Below are positions 35,876 to 43,987 of a stretch of DNA of 64,000 nt, in pieces. The notes under the pieces were generated by a model, which saw only the letters and a program-made list of their open reading frames with translations, was not told where the DNA came from and did no database searches. The position numbers and the translations under genes were made by a program. Origin of the DNA: Loktanella sp. IMCC34160. GTDB lineage: Bacteria > Pseudomonadota > Alphaproteobacteria > Rhodobacterales > Rhodobacteraceae. Within the stretch, counting starts at the first letter, position 1. Every line of letters begins with the position of its first letter. Where the stretch lies: the NCBI RefSeq assembly GCF_004145845.1, contig NZ_SELP01000001.1, positions 248,001 through 312,000 of the forward strand, given 5' to 3'.

Positions 35876-36742
35876 ATGAATTTCGTGAAACAGCGGCTGG
35901 CGCCGGGCCTTTACTTCGTCACGACCCCCATCGGAAACGCGCGGGACATCACCTTGCGGGCGCTGGATGTGCTCGCCTCGGCAGATGTGATCGCCGCCGA
36001 AGACACGCGGACAGCGCGAAAACTGATGGATATTCATGGGGTTCCGCTGGACGGGCGCAGGGTTGTCGCCTTTCACGACCATTCCGGCAAAGCCGTCACC
36101 GACCGGATCATCGCGCAGGTATCCGCCGGGCAATCCGTCGCCTATGTCTCTGAAGCGGGCACGCCACTTGTTGCCGATCCGGGCTATGAACTGGGCCGCG
36201 CGGCGATCGAGGCGGGGCTGGATGTGATCGCCGCCCCCGGAGCCTCGGCCGTATTGACCGCGCTGGCGGTGTCGGGTCTGCCGACAGACCGGTTCCTGTT
36301 CGCCGGGTTCCTGCCGTCCGGTGCGACACAACGGGACACCGAACTGGCCGCCCTGCGCGATCTGCCCTTCACCATCGTCTTTTATGAATCGCCGAAGCGC
36401 GTTCACGACTTGTTAGTGTCGATGTGTAAAATCTTAGGCAATGACCGGGATGCCGTCGTGGCCCGCGAATTGACCAAGAAGTTCGAGGAAATCAGCCGTG
36501 GCACCCTGTCCGAACTTGCCGATGCCTTTGACGGGCGGTCGGTGAAGGGTGAAATTGTCGTTCTTGTCGGCCGGGCCGGGGCCCGCGTGGTCGAGGACAT
36601 GGATATCGAGGCGGCCTTGCGTGACGCGATGCAGACCATGCGGGTGAAGGATGCGGCCACCGCCGTGGCGGGGGCGATGGGCCTTCCCCGGCGGCAGGTC
36701 TATCAGCTTGCCCTCAGTCTCGGGAAAGAGGACGACGGGTGA
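35876..36742 (+). CDS. rsmI: 16S rRNA (cytidine1402-2'-O)-methyltransferase
   Basis: RsmI methylates the ribose of C1402 in 16S rRNA using SAM. The 288-aa tetrapyrrole-methylase-fold protein has GLYFVTTPIGNARDITLRAL and ASADVIAAEDTRTARKLM near the N-terminus, YVSEAGTPLVADPG in the centre and FYESPKRVHDLL later, all family signatures. It overlaps yraN by 4 bp (GTGA), giving coupling. Confidence 0.96.
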   Translation: MNFVKQRLAPGLYFVTTPIGNARDITLRALDVLASADVIAAEDTRTARKLMDIHGVPLDGRRVVAFHDHSGKAVTDRIIAQVSAGQSVAYVSEAGTPLVADPGYELGRAAIEAGLDVIAAPGASAVLTALAVSGLPTDRFLFAGFLPSGATQRDTELAALRDLPFTIVFYESPKRVHDLLVSMCKILGNDRDAVVARELTKKFEEISRGTLSELADAFDGRSVKGEIVVLVGRAGARVVEDMDIEAALRDAMQTMRVKDAATAVAGAMGLPRRQVYQLALSLGKEDDG

Positions 36743-37170
36743 CGCACGATGACTTGTTCCACGACTACGCGCCGCGACGGAAGCTGGCCGATCCGGTTGG
36801 ACGAACGCGCCGCGACAAGGGCAAGACCAGCTATCTGGCCGGGCTCGCTGCCGAAGATATCGTCGCCCGCCACTACGACCGGGCCGGGGCCAGGGAAATC
36901 GCGCGGCGCTGGCGCGGCAGGGGTGCCGAGATCGACCTGATCTGCCATGACGGCCAGTCCTACCTTTTTGTAGAGATCAAGACATCACGCAACTTCGAGG
37001 CGGCGCAGGCCCATTACACCCGCCGCCAGTCGGAACGGATCGTCCTTGCCGCGCAGGAATTTCTGGGCGGGCGCGAGGGCGGGTTGCTGAACCCGATGCG
37101 ACTTGATCTTGCCTTGGTGGATCGGACTGGCGCGGTGCGGGTGATCGAAAACGCGGTCTGGTTCGACTGA
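36739..37170 (+). CDS. yraN: YraN family endonuclease-like protein (UPF0102)
   Basis: This is a 143-aa protein of the UPF0102 family with a Holliday-junction-resolvase-like nuclease fold. The motif order E-x...D-x...E-x-K is visible as GLAAEDIVARHY, RGRGAEIDLICHDG and LFVEIKTSRN. The cellular role is not settled. It starts at GTG 36739, inside the rsmI stop, so the start is set by coupling; a conserved core begins only at about residue 33. gshB follows after 77 bp. Confidence 0.92.
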   Translation: MTHDDLFHDYAPRRKLADPVGRTRRDKGKTSYLAGLAAEDIVARHYDRAGAREIARRWRGRGAEIDLICHDGQSYLFVEIKTSRNFEAAQAHYTRRQSERIVLAAQEFLGGREGGLLNPMRLDLALVDRTGAVRVIENAVWFD

Positions 37171-37247
37171 CCGGCCGGGCGCTGGACCATTGAACCGCCG
37201 CCGCCCATGCGCCATGTATCAGGCAACCAAGTGAAAGGACCGCGGAT

Positions 37248-38189
37248 ATGCCGCTTAAGGTTGCCATACAGATGGACCCGATCGCGCCGATCAACATCGA
37301 CGCCGACAGCACCTTCCGGATCGCCGAAGAGGCGCAGGCGCGGGGGCACGAGCTGTTCTACTACACCCCCGACCGGCTGGCCTATCAGGAAGGCCGGGTG
37401 ACGGCGCGGGGTTGGCCGCTGACCGTGCAGCGAGTGAAGGGCGACCATTTCCGGCTGGGCGAGGAACAAGAGGTCGACCTGTCGGACTATGACGTTGTCT
37501 GGCTGCGGCAGGACCCGCCCTTCGACATGGGCTATATCACAACGACCCATATCCTTGACATGATCCACCCCGGCACGCTGGTCGTGAATGACCCGTTCTG
37601 GGTGCGGAACTATCCCGAAAAGCTGCTGGTGCTGCAATTTCCGGACCTGACCCCGCCCACGGCCATCGCCCGCGATCTCGACACGCTGCGCGCCTTCCGG
37701 GCCAAGCACGGCGATATCATCCTCAAACCGCTTTACGGAAACGGTGGGGCGGGGGTGTTCAAGCTGACCTCTTCGGACGGGAACCTTGCCTCGCTTCACG
37801 AGATGTTCACCGGCATCAACCGCGAACCGCTGATCGTGCAGAAATTCCTGCCCGATGTCAGCGCGGGCGACAAACGGGTGATCCTTGTCGATGGCGAGCC
37901 TGTGGGCGCGATCAACCGGGTGCCGGCGCACGGCGAAACCCGGTCGAACATGCATGTGGGGGGACGGCCCGAAAAGGTCGCCCTGACCGACCGCGACCGT
38001 GAGATTTGCGCGCGGATCGGGCCGCTGCTGAAGGAGAAGGGCCAGATCTTCGTCGGGATCGACGTGATCGGCAACTGGCTGACCGAGATCAACGTGACCT
38101 CGCCCACCGGCATTCAGGAGTTGGAGCGGTTCGACGGCACCAATGTCGCCGAAAAGATCTGGCAGGCGATCGAGGCGCGGCGCGGCTGA
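37248..38189 (+). CDS. gshB: Glutathione synthetase
   Basis: GshB joins glycine to gamma-glutamylcysteine with ATP in the last step of glutathione synthesis. The 313-aa ATP-grasp enzyme has [20 protein letters not shown] at the start, [20 protein letters not shown], the ATP-grasp strand [18 protein letters not shown], and the C-terminal [20 protein letters not shown] lies upstream of ATG 37248. Its stop overlaps the hydrolase start by one base. Two GST-type genes occur elsewhere in the window. Confidence 0.97.
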   Translation: MPLKVAIQMDPIAPINIDADSTFRIAEEAQARGHELFYYTPDRLAYQEGRVTARGWPLTVQRVKGDHFRLGEEQEVDLSDYDVVWLRQDPPFDMGYITTTHILDMIHPGTLVVNDPFWVRNYPEKLLVLQFPDLTPPTAIARDLDTLRAFRAKHGDIILKPLYGNGGAGVFKLTSSDGNLASLHEMFTGINREPLIVQKFLPDVSAGDKRVILVDGEPVGAINRVPAHGETRSNMHVGGRPEKVALTDRDREICARIGPLLKEKGQIFVGIDVIGNWLTEINVTSPTGIQELERFDGTNVAEKIWQAIEARRG

Positions 38190-39097
38190 TGTCCCTGCGC
38201 CTGAAGCTCTATGCCCTTGGCAACCGGCTGACGCTGAAGCCATTGTTCGCGCGGGTGAAGGACCCGGCCCGCGATGGGGCAAGGATCGACAGGCTGGCGG
38301 CGATGGCGGGCGGCTATCCGCCGCTGTCCCTGCATTTGCGGCGGCCCTTGGGCGGCAGGCCGGGGCATTGGATTGCCGGGCCGGGGACACGGGCGGACCG
38401 GGTTATCCTTTACCTTCACGGCGGGGCCTATTTCGCCGGGTCGGGGATTACCCATGGCCCGATGCTGGCGCGGTTGTCCGGATATGCCGGGGCCCCGGTC
38501 TTTGCGCAGGACTACAGGCTGTTGCAGGACGCGCCGTTTCCGGCGGCGCATGACGATGCCCTTGCCGCGTGGGACGACCTGATTGCGCGTGGTTGGTCGC
38601 CCGACCGGATCGTGCTGGGTGGCGACAGCGCGGGCGGCGGGCTGATGCTGGCCCTGCTGGCAACACTGTGCGGGCGTGGAACACCACCTGCGGGGGCGTT
38701 CGCCCTGTCGCCCTGGACGGACCTGAGCCTTTCGGGCGACAGCATTGGCAAGAACGCCCGTGCCGATGCGGTTCTTCCGGCCCACCGGATGAAAGAGGCG
38801 GCGGCGGCCTATCTGGACGGGGCGTCGGCGGATGATCCGCGCGCGTCGCCGCTGTTCGCGGATTTTCCCAACCCGCCCCCGGTTCTGTTGCAGGTGGGCA
38901 GCCCGGAAATTCTGGTAGACGATACCTATCGGATGGCCAACCGGTTGCGCGATGCCGGTGGCGACGTTCTGGTCGAAACCTGGGACGGGGCGCCGCACGG
39001 CTGGCACATGGGCGCGGCCTGGGTGCCCGAGGCACGGGCGGCGCTGCGCCGGGTGGGGGCCTTCGTTCAGACCTCTTTCGACAGCGCCAACCGGTAG
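38189..39097 (+). CDS. Alpha/beta hydrolase, HSL-type esterase
   Basis: This is a 302-aa cytosolic esterase of the hormone-sensitive-lipase group. The oxyanion motif is LYLHGGAYF, the nucleophile elbow is LGGDSAGGGLM, the acid is in VLLQVGSPEILVDD and the His is in APHGWHMG. The natural ester is unknown. ATG 38189 overlaps the gshB stop (TGATG). The 3' end overlaps the convergent comM by 31 bp. Confidence 0.92.
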   Translation: MSLRLKLYALGNRLTLKPLFARVKDPARDGARIDRLAAMAGGYPPLSLHLRRPLGGRPGHWIAGPGTRADRVILYLHGGAYFAGSGITHGPMLARLSGYAGAPVFAQDYRLLQDAPFPAAHDDALAAWDDLIARGWSPDRIVLGGDSAGGGLMLALLATLCGRGTPPAGAFALSPWTDLSLSGDSIGKNARADAVLPAHRMKEAAAAYLDGASADDPRASPLFADFPNPPPVLLQVGSPEILVDDTYRMANRLRDAGGDVLVETWDGAPHGWHMGAAWVPEARAALRRVGAFVQTSFDSANR

Positions 39098-40581
39098 CTG
39101 ACCGCCTCGGCCATATGGGGTTTGCGCACGGCATCTGCCCCGTCCAGATCGGCGATGGTGCGGGCAACGCGCAGCACCCGATGATACCCCCGTGCGGACA
39201 GCCCGAATTTCTCGGCCACACGCACCAGCAGGTCCTTGCCTTCCGGGTCGGGGGTTGCGGCCTCTTCCAGCGCCTGACCTTCCAGATCGGCGTTCACCCG
39301 CATCCCGTCTTGTCCCTTGAACCGCGCCGTCTGCACGTCGCGCGCCGCCGCGACCCGCGCGGCGACCGTTTCGGACGCATCCCCGGACGCGGGCAGGTCA
39401 AGGTCGGTATAGGCCACGGGGGGCACCTCGACCCGCAGGTCGAAGCGGTCCATCAGCGGGCCGGAAATCCGGCCAAGATAATCCTCGCCGCACTGCGGGA
39501 CGCGGGCGCAGGCGCGGGCCGGATCCGACATGTAGCCGCATTTGCAGGGGTTCGCGGCGGCGACCAGAAGGAACCGGCAGGGGTATCGGACATGGGCGCT
39601 GGCACGGGCGACCATGACCTCGCCCGTTTCAATCGGCTGGCGCAGGGTTTCCAGAACGGTCCGGGGGAATTCGGGGAATTCATCCATGAACAGCACACCG
39701 TTGTGGGCCAGGCTGATCTCGCCCGGTTTCGCACCGCGCCCGCCGCCGACGATGGCGGGCATCGACGCGGTGTGATGCGGTTCGCGGAAGGGCCGGGTGC
39801 GGCTGATCCCGCCTTCGTCCAGAAGCCCGGCGATGGAATGGATCATCGAGGTTTCCAGCGCCTCGGTCGCGGTCAGGGGCGGAAGGATGCCGGGAATTCG
39901 GGCGGCGAGCATGGACTTACCCGATCCCGGCGTGCCGACCATCAGGATATGGTGGCGTCCGGCAGCGGCGATCTCCAGCGCCCGTTTCGCCCGTTCCTGC
40001 CCCTTCACATCGCGCAGGTCGCGCCCGCCGGTCATGGTCGCCACCTCGCCGGGTTCGGAGGGGGACAGCGGGGCCTGCCCGGTGAAATGACGGATGGTTT
40101 CGGACAGAGAGGCAGGCGCGATCACCTCGGTCCCGCCTACCCATGCGGCTTCGGCCCCAACGCCCTTGGGGCACAGCAGGCGTCGGTCTTCGGCGGCGGC
40201 GGCCATGGCGGCGGGCAGGGCGCCGGTGACGGGCACGAGCGTGCCATCCAGAGACAATTCCCCCAGCGCCACGGTTTCGCTGACCAAATCCTTGGGCAGG
40301 ATGTCGAGCGCGGCCAAAAGGGCTAGCGCGATGGGCAGGTCGAAATGCGATCCTTCTTTGGGCAGGTCGGCGGGCGACAGGTTCACGGTGATCCGGGACG
40401 AGGGCAGCGATATCCCAAGCGCGTTGATCGCGGCGCGGACCCGTTCGCGGGCTTCCGACACCGCCTTGTCGGGCAGGCCGACCACGGCAAAGGCGGGCAT
40501 GCCGGAGCTGACGGCGCATTGCACCTCGACCAGCCGGGCCTCTACCCCTTCGAATGCCACCGTATAGGTGATCGCGCCCAT
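39067..40581 (-). CDS. comM: ComM/YifB family AAA+ ATPase
   Basis: This 504-aa protein is a Mg-chelatase-like AAA+ helicase; in naturally competent bacteria ComM drives branch migration during integration of foreign DNA. An N-terminal Lon-protease-like domain (VRAAINALGISLPSSRITVN, residues 1-170) precedes Walker A GTPGSGKSML, Walker B VLFMDEFPEF and a zinc-like Cys set (CKCGY...CARVPQCG). The C-terminal region ends with the Mg-chelatase helical domain. Its SD, GGGGA, lies inside a large dyad with CtrA-type half-sites. Confidence 0.95.
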   Translation of the reverse strand: MGAITYTVAFEGVEARLVEVQCAVSSGMPAFAVVGLPDKAVSEARERVRAAINALGISLPSSRITVNLSPADLPKEGSHFDLPIALALLAALDILPKDLVSETVALGELSLDGTLVPVTGALPAAMAAAAEDRRLLCPKGVGAEAAWVGGTEVIAPASLSETIRHFTGQAPLSPSEPGEVATMTGGRDLRDVKGQERAKRALEIAAAGRHHILMVGTPGSGKSMLAARIPGILPPLTATEALETSMIHSIAGLLDEGGISRTRPFREPHHTASMPAIVGGGRGAKPGEISLAHNGVLFMDEFPEFPRTVLETLRQPIETGEVMVARASAHVRYPCRFLLVAAANPCKCGYMSDPARACARVPQCGEDYLGRISGPLMDRFDLRVEVPPVAYTDLDLPASGDASETVAARVAAARDVQTARFKGQDGMRVNADLEGQALEEAATPDPEGKDLLVRVAEKFGLSARGYHRVLRVARTIADLDGADAVRKPHMAEAVSYRLALSKEV

Positions 40582-40587
40582 AAACGT

Positions 40588-40623
40588 CCCCGTTAACCAC
40601 GTCCTGTGAAATGGTTAACGGGG
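40588..40623. promoter_or_regulatory. 12-bp dyad with CtrA-type half-sites before comM
   Basis: CCCCGTTAACCA (40588-40599) and TGGTTAACGGGG (40612-40623) are perfect complements around a 12-base loop. ATGGTTAA at 40611-40618 is the CtrA half-site TTAACCAT on the comM strand, and TTAACCAC is its partner. The dyad starts 7 bp upstream of the comM ATG and covers its probable SD, so it may act on DNA, on RNA, or as the 3' end of the GST gene. Confidence 0.55.
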
Positions 40624-40630
40624 CTTTGGT

Positions 40631-41503
40631 TTACGAATGGTAAATGGTCATGAATTCAGGGAAGGCTTCGGGGTCGTTGATGGTCTTTGCGCGACAATGG
40701 GCATTACAGAACCCGAACCGCCGCCCGTCCAGCTCCATCACATGGGTGACCGGATCGCCGGAATAGGGGCAGGCGGTGTTTTCGCTGTCGGTCCCGTCGA
40801 CGGCCCGGGCGGAAAGCGGCACGGGGCCGGGCCAGTCCCGCGTTGCCAACCCCAATTGGTATTGCGCCGGTTCGATGGTTTCGGTCAGGGCCAGTGCGCG
40901 CCAGCGGCGGAACGACGGGTGGGCCAGATGGGCCGCGACATACTCCGCCGCCGCCTCGCTGACCGGCAGGCCATATCCTGCGAACCGGGCCGCGACCGGG
41001 GCATAGAATGCATCAGCCAGCGAATAGGCCCCGAAAAGCCACGGTCCATGGCCGCCGAAATTCTCGCGGGCATAGGCCCAAAGCTGCTCAATCCGGGCAA
41101 GGTCGCGTTGCACCGCGTCGGATGGGGCAAAGCCGACCCAAGAAGTGCGAATGTTCATCGGGCAGTCGCCGCGAAGCGCGGTGAACCCCGAATGCATTTC
41201 CGCGACAAGGTTTCGCGCCGTCGCCCGGGCGGCCGGATCGGCGGGCCACAGACCGGCCCCCGGGTGCCGTTCGGCCAGCGTTTCGGCAATCGACATCGTG
41301 TCGGTCAGAACGATGCCCGCATCGGTGCGTACTGCGGGCACGGTTCGGGCAATTCCCAAGGGGGCAAGGTCATCCTGCATGGTGCCCGAATAGAGCCCCA
41401 CCATCTTGAACCGATGGTCGATGCCAAAGGCGTGGTACATCAGCCAGCCGCGCAACGACCAGCTGGAATAGCTGCGGTCGCCGATGAAAATCTCGTCACT
41501 CAT
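40631..41503 (-). CDS. Glutathione S-transferase with C-terminal YHS-like domain
   Basis: This is a 290-aa protein. Residues 1-80 form the GST thioredoxin domain (GDRSYSSWSLRGWLMYHAFG, RTVPAVRTDAG, DTMSIAETLAER), 90-215 the all-helical domain, and about 243-290 an added Cys-rich module (ACPYSGDPVTHV, FGFCNAHCRAKTI, DPEAFPEF) like the YHS/TRASH metal-binding fold. The three Cys and one His suggest a bound metal. Whether it conjugates glutathione or senses metal is unknown. ATG 41503 has GGAGACGG upstream. Confidence 0.85.
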   Translation of the reverse strand: MSDEIFIGDRSYSSWSLRGWLMYHAFGIDHRFKMVGLYSGTMQDDLAPLGIARTVPAVRTDAGIVLTDTMSIAETLAERHPGAGLWPADPAARATARNLVAEMHSGFTALRGDCPMNIRTSWVGFAPSDAVQRDLARIEQLWAYARENFGGHGPWLFGAYSLADAFYAPVAARFAGYGLPVSEAAAEYVAAHLAHPSFRRWRALALTETIEPAQYQLGLATRDWPGPVPLSARAVDGTDSENTACPYSGDPVTHVMELDGRRFGFCNAHCRAKTINDPEAFPEFMTIYHS

Positions 41504-41582
41504 GATCCGTCTCCGATTGCTTTGGCCGGACCATAGGGCCGGTCCGCGCAACACTGGAAACGATCATTTGTTGGGGTGTCCA

Positions 41583-42170
41583 TCACGGATGGTGATTGAT
41601 CCGCCCGACGCGCCAGCCGCCGCCCGCGAACGTCATTTCGGTCACGGATAGGGGGTTCACATGCATCTTGATCGCCTCGTCGGGCCGGTTGCCAAGCGCC
41701 CGCTGCAGGGCCACGAGGATCACGCCGATGTGGGACACGGCGACAATGTCCTTGCCCTTGTGCGCCATGTTCATCCGGTCGATGAACATGTTCACCCGCA
41801 GCGCCACGCGGTTCCAGCTTTCGCCGTTCGGGGCCGCCGCCATGCCGGGGGTTTCCCAGAAGGCCGCAGACAGCTCCGGATCCGCTTCCGCCGCCTCGGC
41901 GGCCGTGATCCCGTCCCAGTCGCCAAAGTCGAATTCGCGCAGCTCTGGCGCCATGGTCAGGGGTGCGCGCCCCGCCCCAAGCCGCAGCGCCGTGGCCGAG
42001 GCCTGTCGCAGGGTCGAAGTCAGCACGACCGCGCCGAAGGGCAAAAAGGCCGACATCCGCCCGATCGCGGCATGGTTGGACAGGTCGGGGACCACGTCGC
42101 GTTGGCCGACGAAACCGTCCTCGTGTGTCGGGCCGTGCCGGACCCAGAACCAGCGGGTTGTTTCCACCAT
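41583..42170 (-). CDS. Histidine phosphatase family protein
   Basis: This is a 195-aa phosphoglycerate-mutase-like phosphatase. The catalytic RHG motif is in FWVRHGPTHEDG, the second Arg in TSTLRQASAT, the acid in LREFDFGDWDG and the second His in VAVSHIGVI. Length and the FDFGDWDG segment resemble CobC-like alpha-ribazole phosphatases, but no cobalamin genes are adjacent, so the substrate is open. It is divergent from rpoH2. Confidence 0.88.
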   Translation of the reverse strand: MVETTRWFWVRHGPTHEDGFVGQRDVVPDLSNHAAIGRMSAFLPFGAVVLTSTLRQASATALRLGAGRAPLTMAPELREFDFGDWDGITAAEAAEADPELSAAFWETPGMAAAPNGESWNRVALRVNMFIDRMNMAHKGKDIVAVSHIGVILVALQRALGNRPDEAIKMHVNPLSVTEMTFAGGGWRVGRINHHP

Positions 42171-42210
42171 GTCCGCCCCTGAAATCCCTTTGTGAATTGG
42201 TCAGAAATAA

Positions 42211-42239
42211 TGATCCGGGCCAAATGTCCCTGCGTAACA
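42211..42239 (+). promoter_or_regulatory. RpoE-type promoter of rpoH2
   Basis: TGATCC (42211-42216), an 18-base spacer and TAACA (42235-42239) match the sigma-E (RpoE/ChrR) promoter pattern of Rhodobacter sphaeroides, where rpoHII is a direct RpoE target in the singlet-oxygen response. The -10 is about 50 bp before the rpoH2 ATG. Confidence 0.75.
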
Positions 42240-42290
42240 CCCTGTGACTAGCACGAGACAGGCCAGCGAAACAGCGGGGGAGCGCGAAGA

Positions 42291-43169
42291 ATGGCACTCG
42301 ATATGGGAAATGACCGGAGAATGTCGCGGGCGGCGATGAAAGCCGAACTGCTGGACGCTGAAACCGAGGCGGCGCTGGCCTATGCCTGGCGCGACCACAG
42401 GGACGAACAGGCCCTGCATCGCCTGATCACCGCCTATATGCGGCTGGCCATTTCCATGGCGGCCAAGTTCAAACGCTACGGCGCGCCGATGAACGACCTG
42501 ATCCAGGAGGCGAGCCTCGGCCTGATGAAGGCGGCGGACAAGTTCGACCCCGATCGCGGCGTGCGGTTTTCGACCTATGCGGTCTGGTGGATCAAGGCGT
42601 CGATTCAGGACTATGTGATGCGCAATTGGTCGATGGTGCGCACCGGCTCCACCTCGTCGCAGAAATCCCTGTTTTTCAACCTGCGCCGTGTTCAGGCCCG
42701 GATCGAACGCGAGGCGATGGCGACGGGAGAGGAGCTTTCGACCGATGTTCTGCATGACCGCATCGCGACCGAACTGGGGGTGAGCGTGGCGGATGTGGAG
42801 ATGATGTCGGGGCGTTTGGGCGGGTCTGACTTCTCGCTCAACGCGACGCAGTCCACCGACGACGAGGGGCGCGAGTGGATCGACACCATCGAGGATGACG
42901 GACCGGCGACCGAGGACCGGGTCGAACATGCCCATGACACCGAAACCCTGCGCCAATGGCTGCTGACCGCGATGTCGGCGCTGAATGACCGGGAGCGGTT
43001 CATCCTGCGGGAACGCCGGTTGCGCGACGATCCCCGGACGCTGGAAAGCCTGGGCGAGGAGATGGGCCTGTCGAAGGAACGCATCCGGCAGCTGGAGGTT
43101 GCGGCCTTTGCCAAGATGCGCAAATCGCTTGAGGGTCAGTCGAAGGAAGTGTTCAACTTCCTCGTATGA
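42291..43169 (+). CDS. rpoH2: RNA polymerase sigma factor RpoH2 (sigma-32 family)
   Basis: This is a 292-aa group 3 sigma factor of the heat-shock/oxidative stress type. The RpoH box QKSLFFNLR is at residues 124-132. Region 2 (DKFDPDRGVRFSTYAVWWIK, then SIQDYVMRNWSMVR) and region 4 (SLGEEMGLSKERIRQLEVAA) are intact. The N-terminus, with SRAAMKAELLDAETEAALAY, resembles RpoHII of R. sphaeroides, which governs photo-oxidative stress genes including glutathione functions. An RpoE-type promoter lies upstream. It overlaps the ChaN-like gene by 4 bp. Confidence 0.93.
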   Translation: MALDMGNDRRMSRAAMKAELLDAETEAALAYAWRDHRDEQALHRLITAYMRLAISMAAKFKRYGAPMNDLIQEASLGLMKAADKFDPDRGVRFSTYAVWWIKASIQDYVMRNWSMVRTGSTSSQKSLFFNLRRVQARIEREAMATGEELSTDVLHDRIATELGVSVADVEMMSGRLGGSDFSLNATQSTDDEGREWIDTIEDDGPATEDRVEHAHDTETLRQWLLTAMSALNDRERFILRERRLRDDPRTLESLGEEMGLSKERIRQLEVAAFAKMRKSLEGQSKEVFNFLV

Positions 43170-43930
43170 GGTTCCTTGTCCCCGCTGTTGTGATCGCGTT
43201 TTCGGCCGGACTGGCCGGGGCGCAGGACGTGGTGATTATCGGCGAGGTGCATGATAATCCTGCGCATCACCTGACGCAGGCCGAAATGATCCGCGATCTG
43301 TCGCCCTCGGCCGTCGTTTTCGAGATGATCTTGCCGGAGCAGGCCACGATTATTGCTCAGATGGGCCGGGTCGATCCTGAGGCGATAGGTTGGGCCGACA
43401 GTGGCTGGCCCGCCTTCGACCTGTATCAGCCGGTTTTCGATGCTGTCGGCGCGGTCCCGATTGTCGCGGGTGGCGCGCCACAGACAGAGGTGCGGCGCGC
43501 GATTTCGGACGGTGCGGCGGCGGTCTTCGGGCCGGATGCCGCGCGGTTCGGGCTCGACCACCCGCTTGATCCGGCAGAGCAGGCCGCGCGCGAGGCGGGG
43601 CAGGCCGAGGCCCATTGCGACGCCCTGCCGCCCGAGATGCTGCCCGGCATGGTCGAGGCGCAGCGGTTTCGGGACGCGGTTCTGGCGCGGGCCGTTCTGG
43701 AGGCGGTGGAGGCCCACGGCACCCCGGTTGTCCTGATCACAGGCAACGGACATGCGCGGGCGGACTGGGGCGTTCTCGCCCTTCTGGCACTGGCCGCCGC
43801 CGGTCTGGAGGTGGAGACCATTGGCCAGATCGAAGGCCCGCTGGCCGAGGACGACCGGCCATTCGACCGTGTCCTTGTCGCCCCGCCGGTTGATCGCGAC
43901 GACCCCTGCGCGGTGTTTTCCCAAGGCTGA
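43166..43930 (+). CDS. ChaN-like haem/iron-associated exported protein
   Basis: This is a 254-aa protein with a signal peptide (VPAVVIAFSAGLAGAQ) and no lipobox. The mature part fits the ChaN family (PF04187), haem-binding proteins linked to iron uptake: VVIIGEVHDNPAHHLTQAEM, AVVFEMILPEQA and the C-terminal LITGNGHARADWG. It starts inside the rpoH2 stop (ATGA), so it is expressed with the stress sigma factor, an unusual pairing. The role is inferred only. Confidence 0.83.
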   Translation: MRFLVPAVVIAFSAGLAGAQDVVIIGEVHDNPAHHLTQAEMIRDLSPSAVVFEMILPEQATIIAQMGRVDPEAIGWADSGWPAFDLYQPVFDAVGAVPIVAGGAPQTEVRRAISDGAAAVFGPDAARFGLDHPLDPAEQAAREAGQAEAHCDALPPEMLPGMVEAQRFRDAVLARAVLEAVEAHGTPVVLITGNGHARADWGVLALLALAAAGLEVETIGQIEGPLAEDDRPFDRVLVAPPVDRDDPCAVFSQG

Positions 43931-43987
43931 TTGCCCTTCGCCCCTGCAGTGCCTAAGTTTGGCCGAACCTAGTCAAGGACACCGGCC

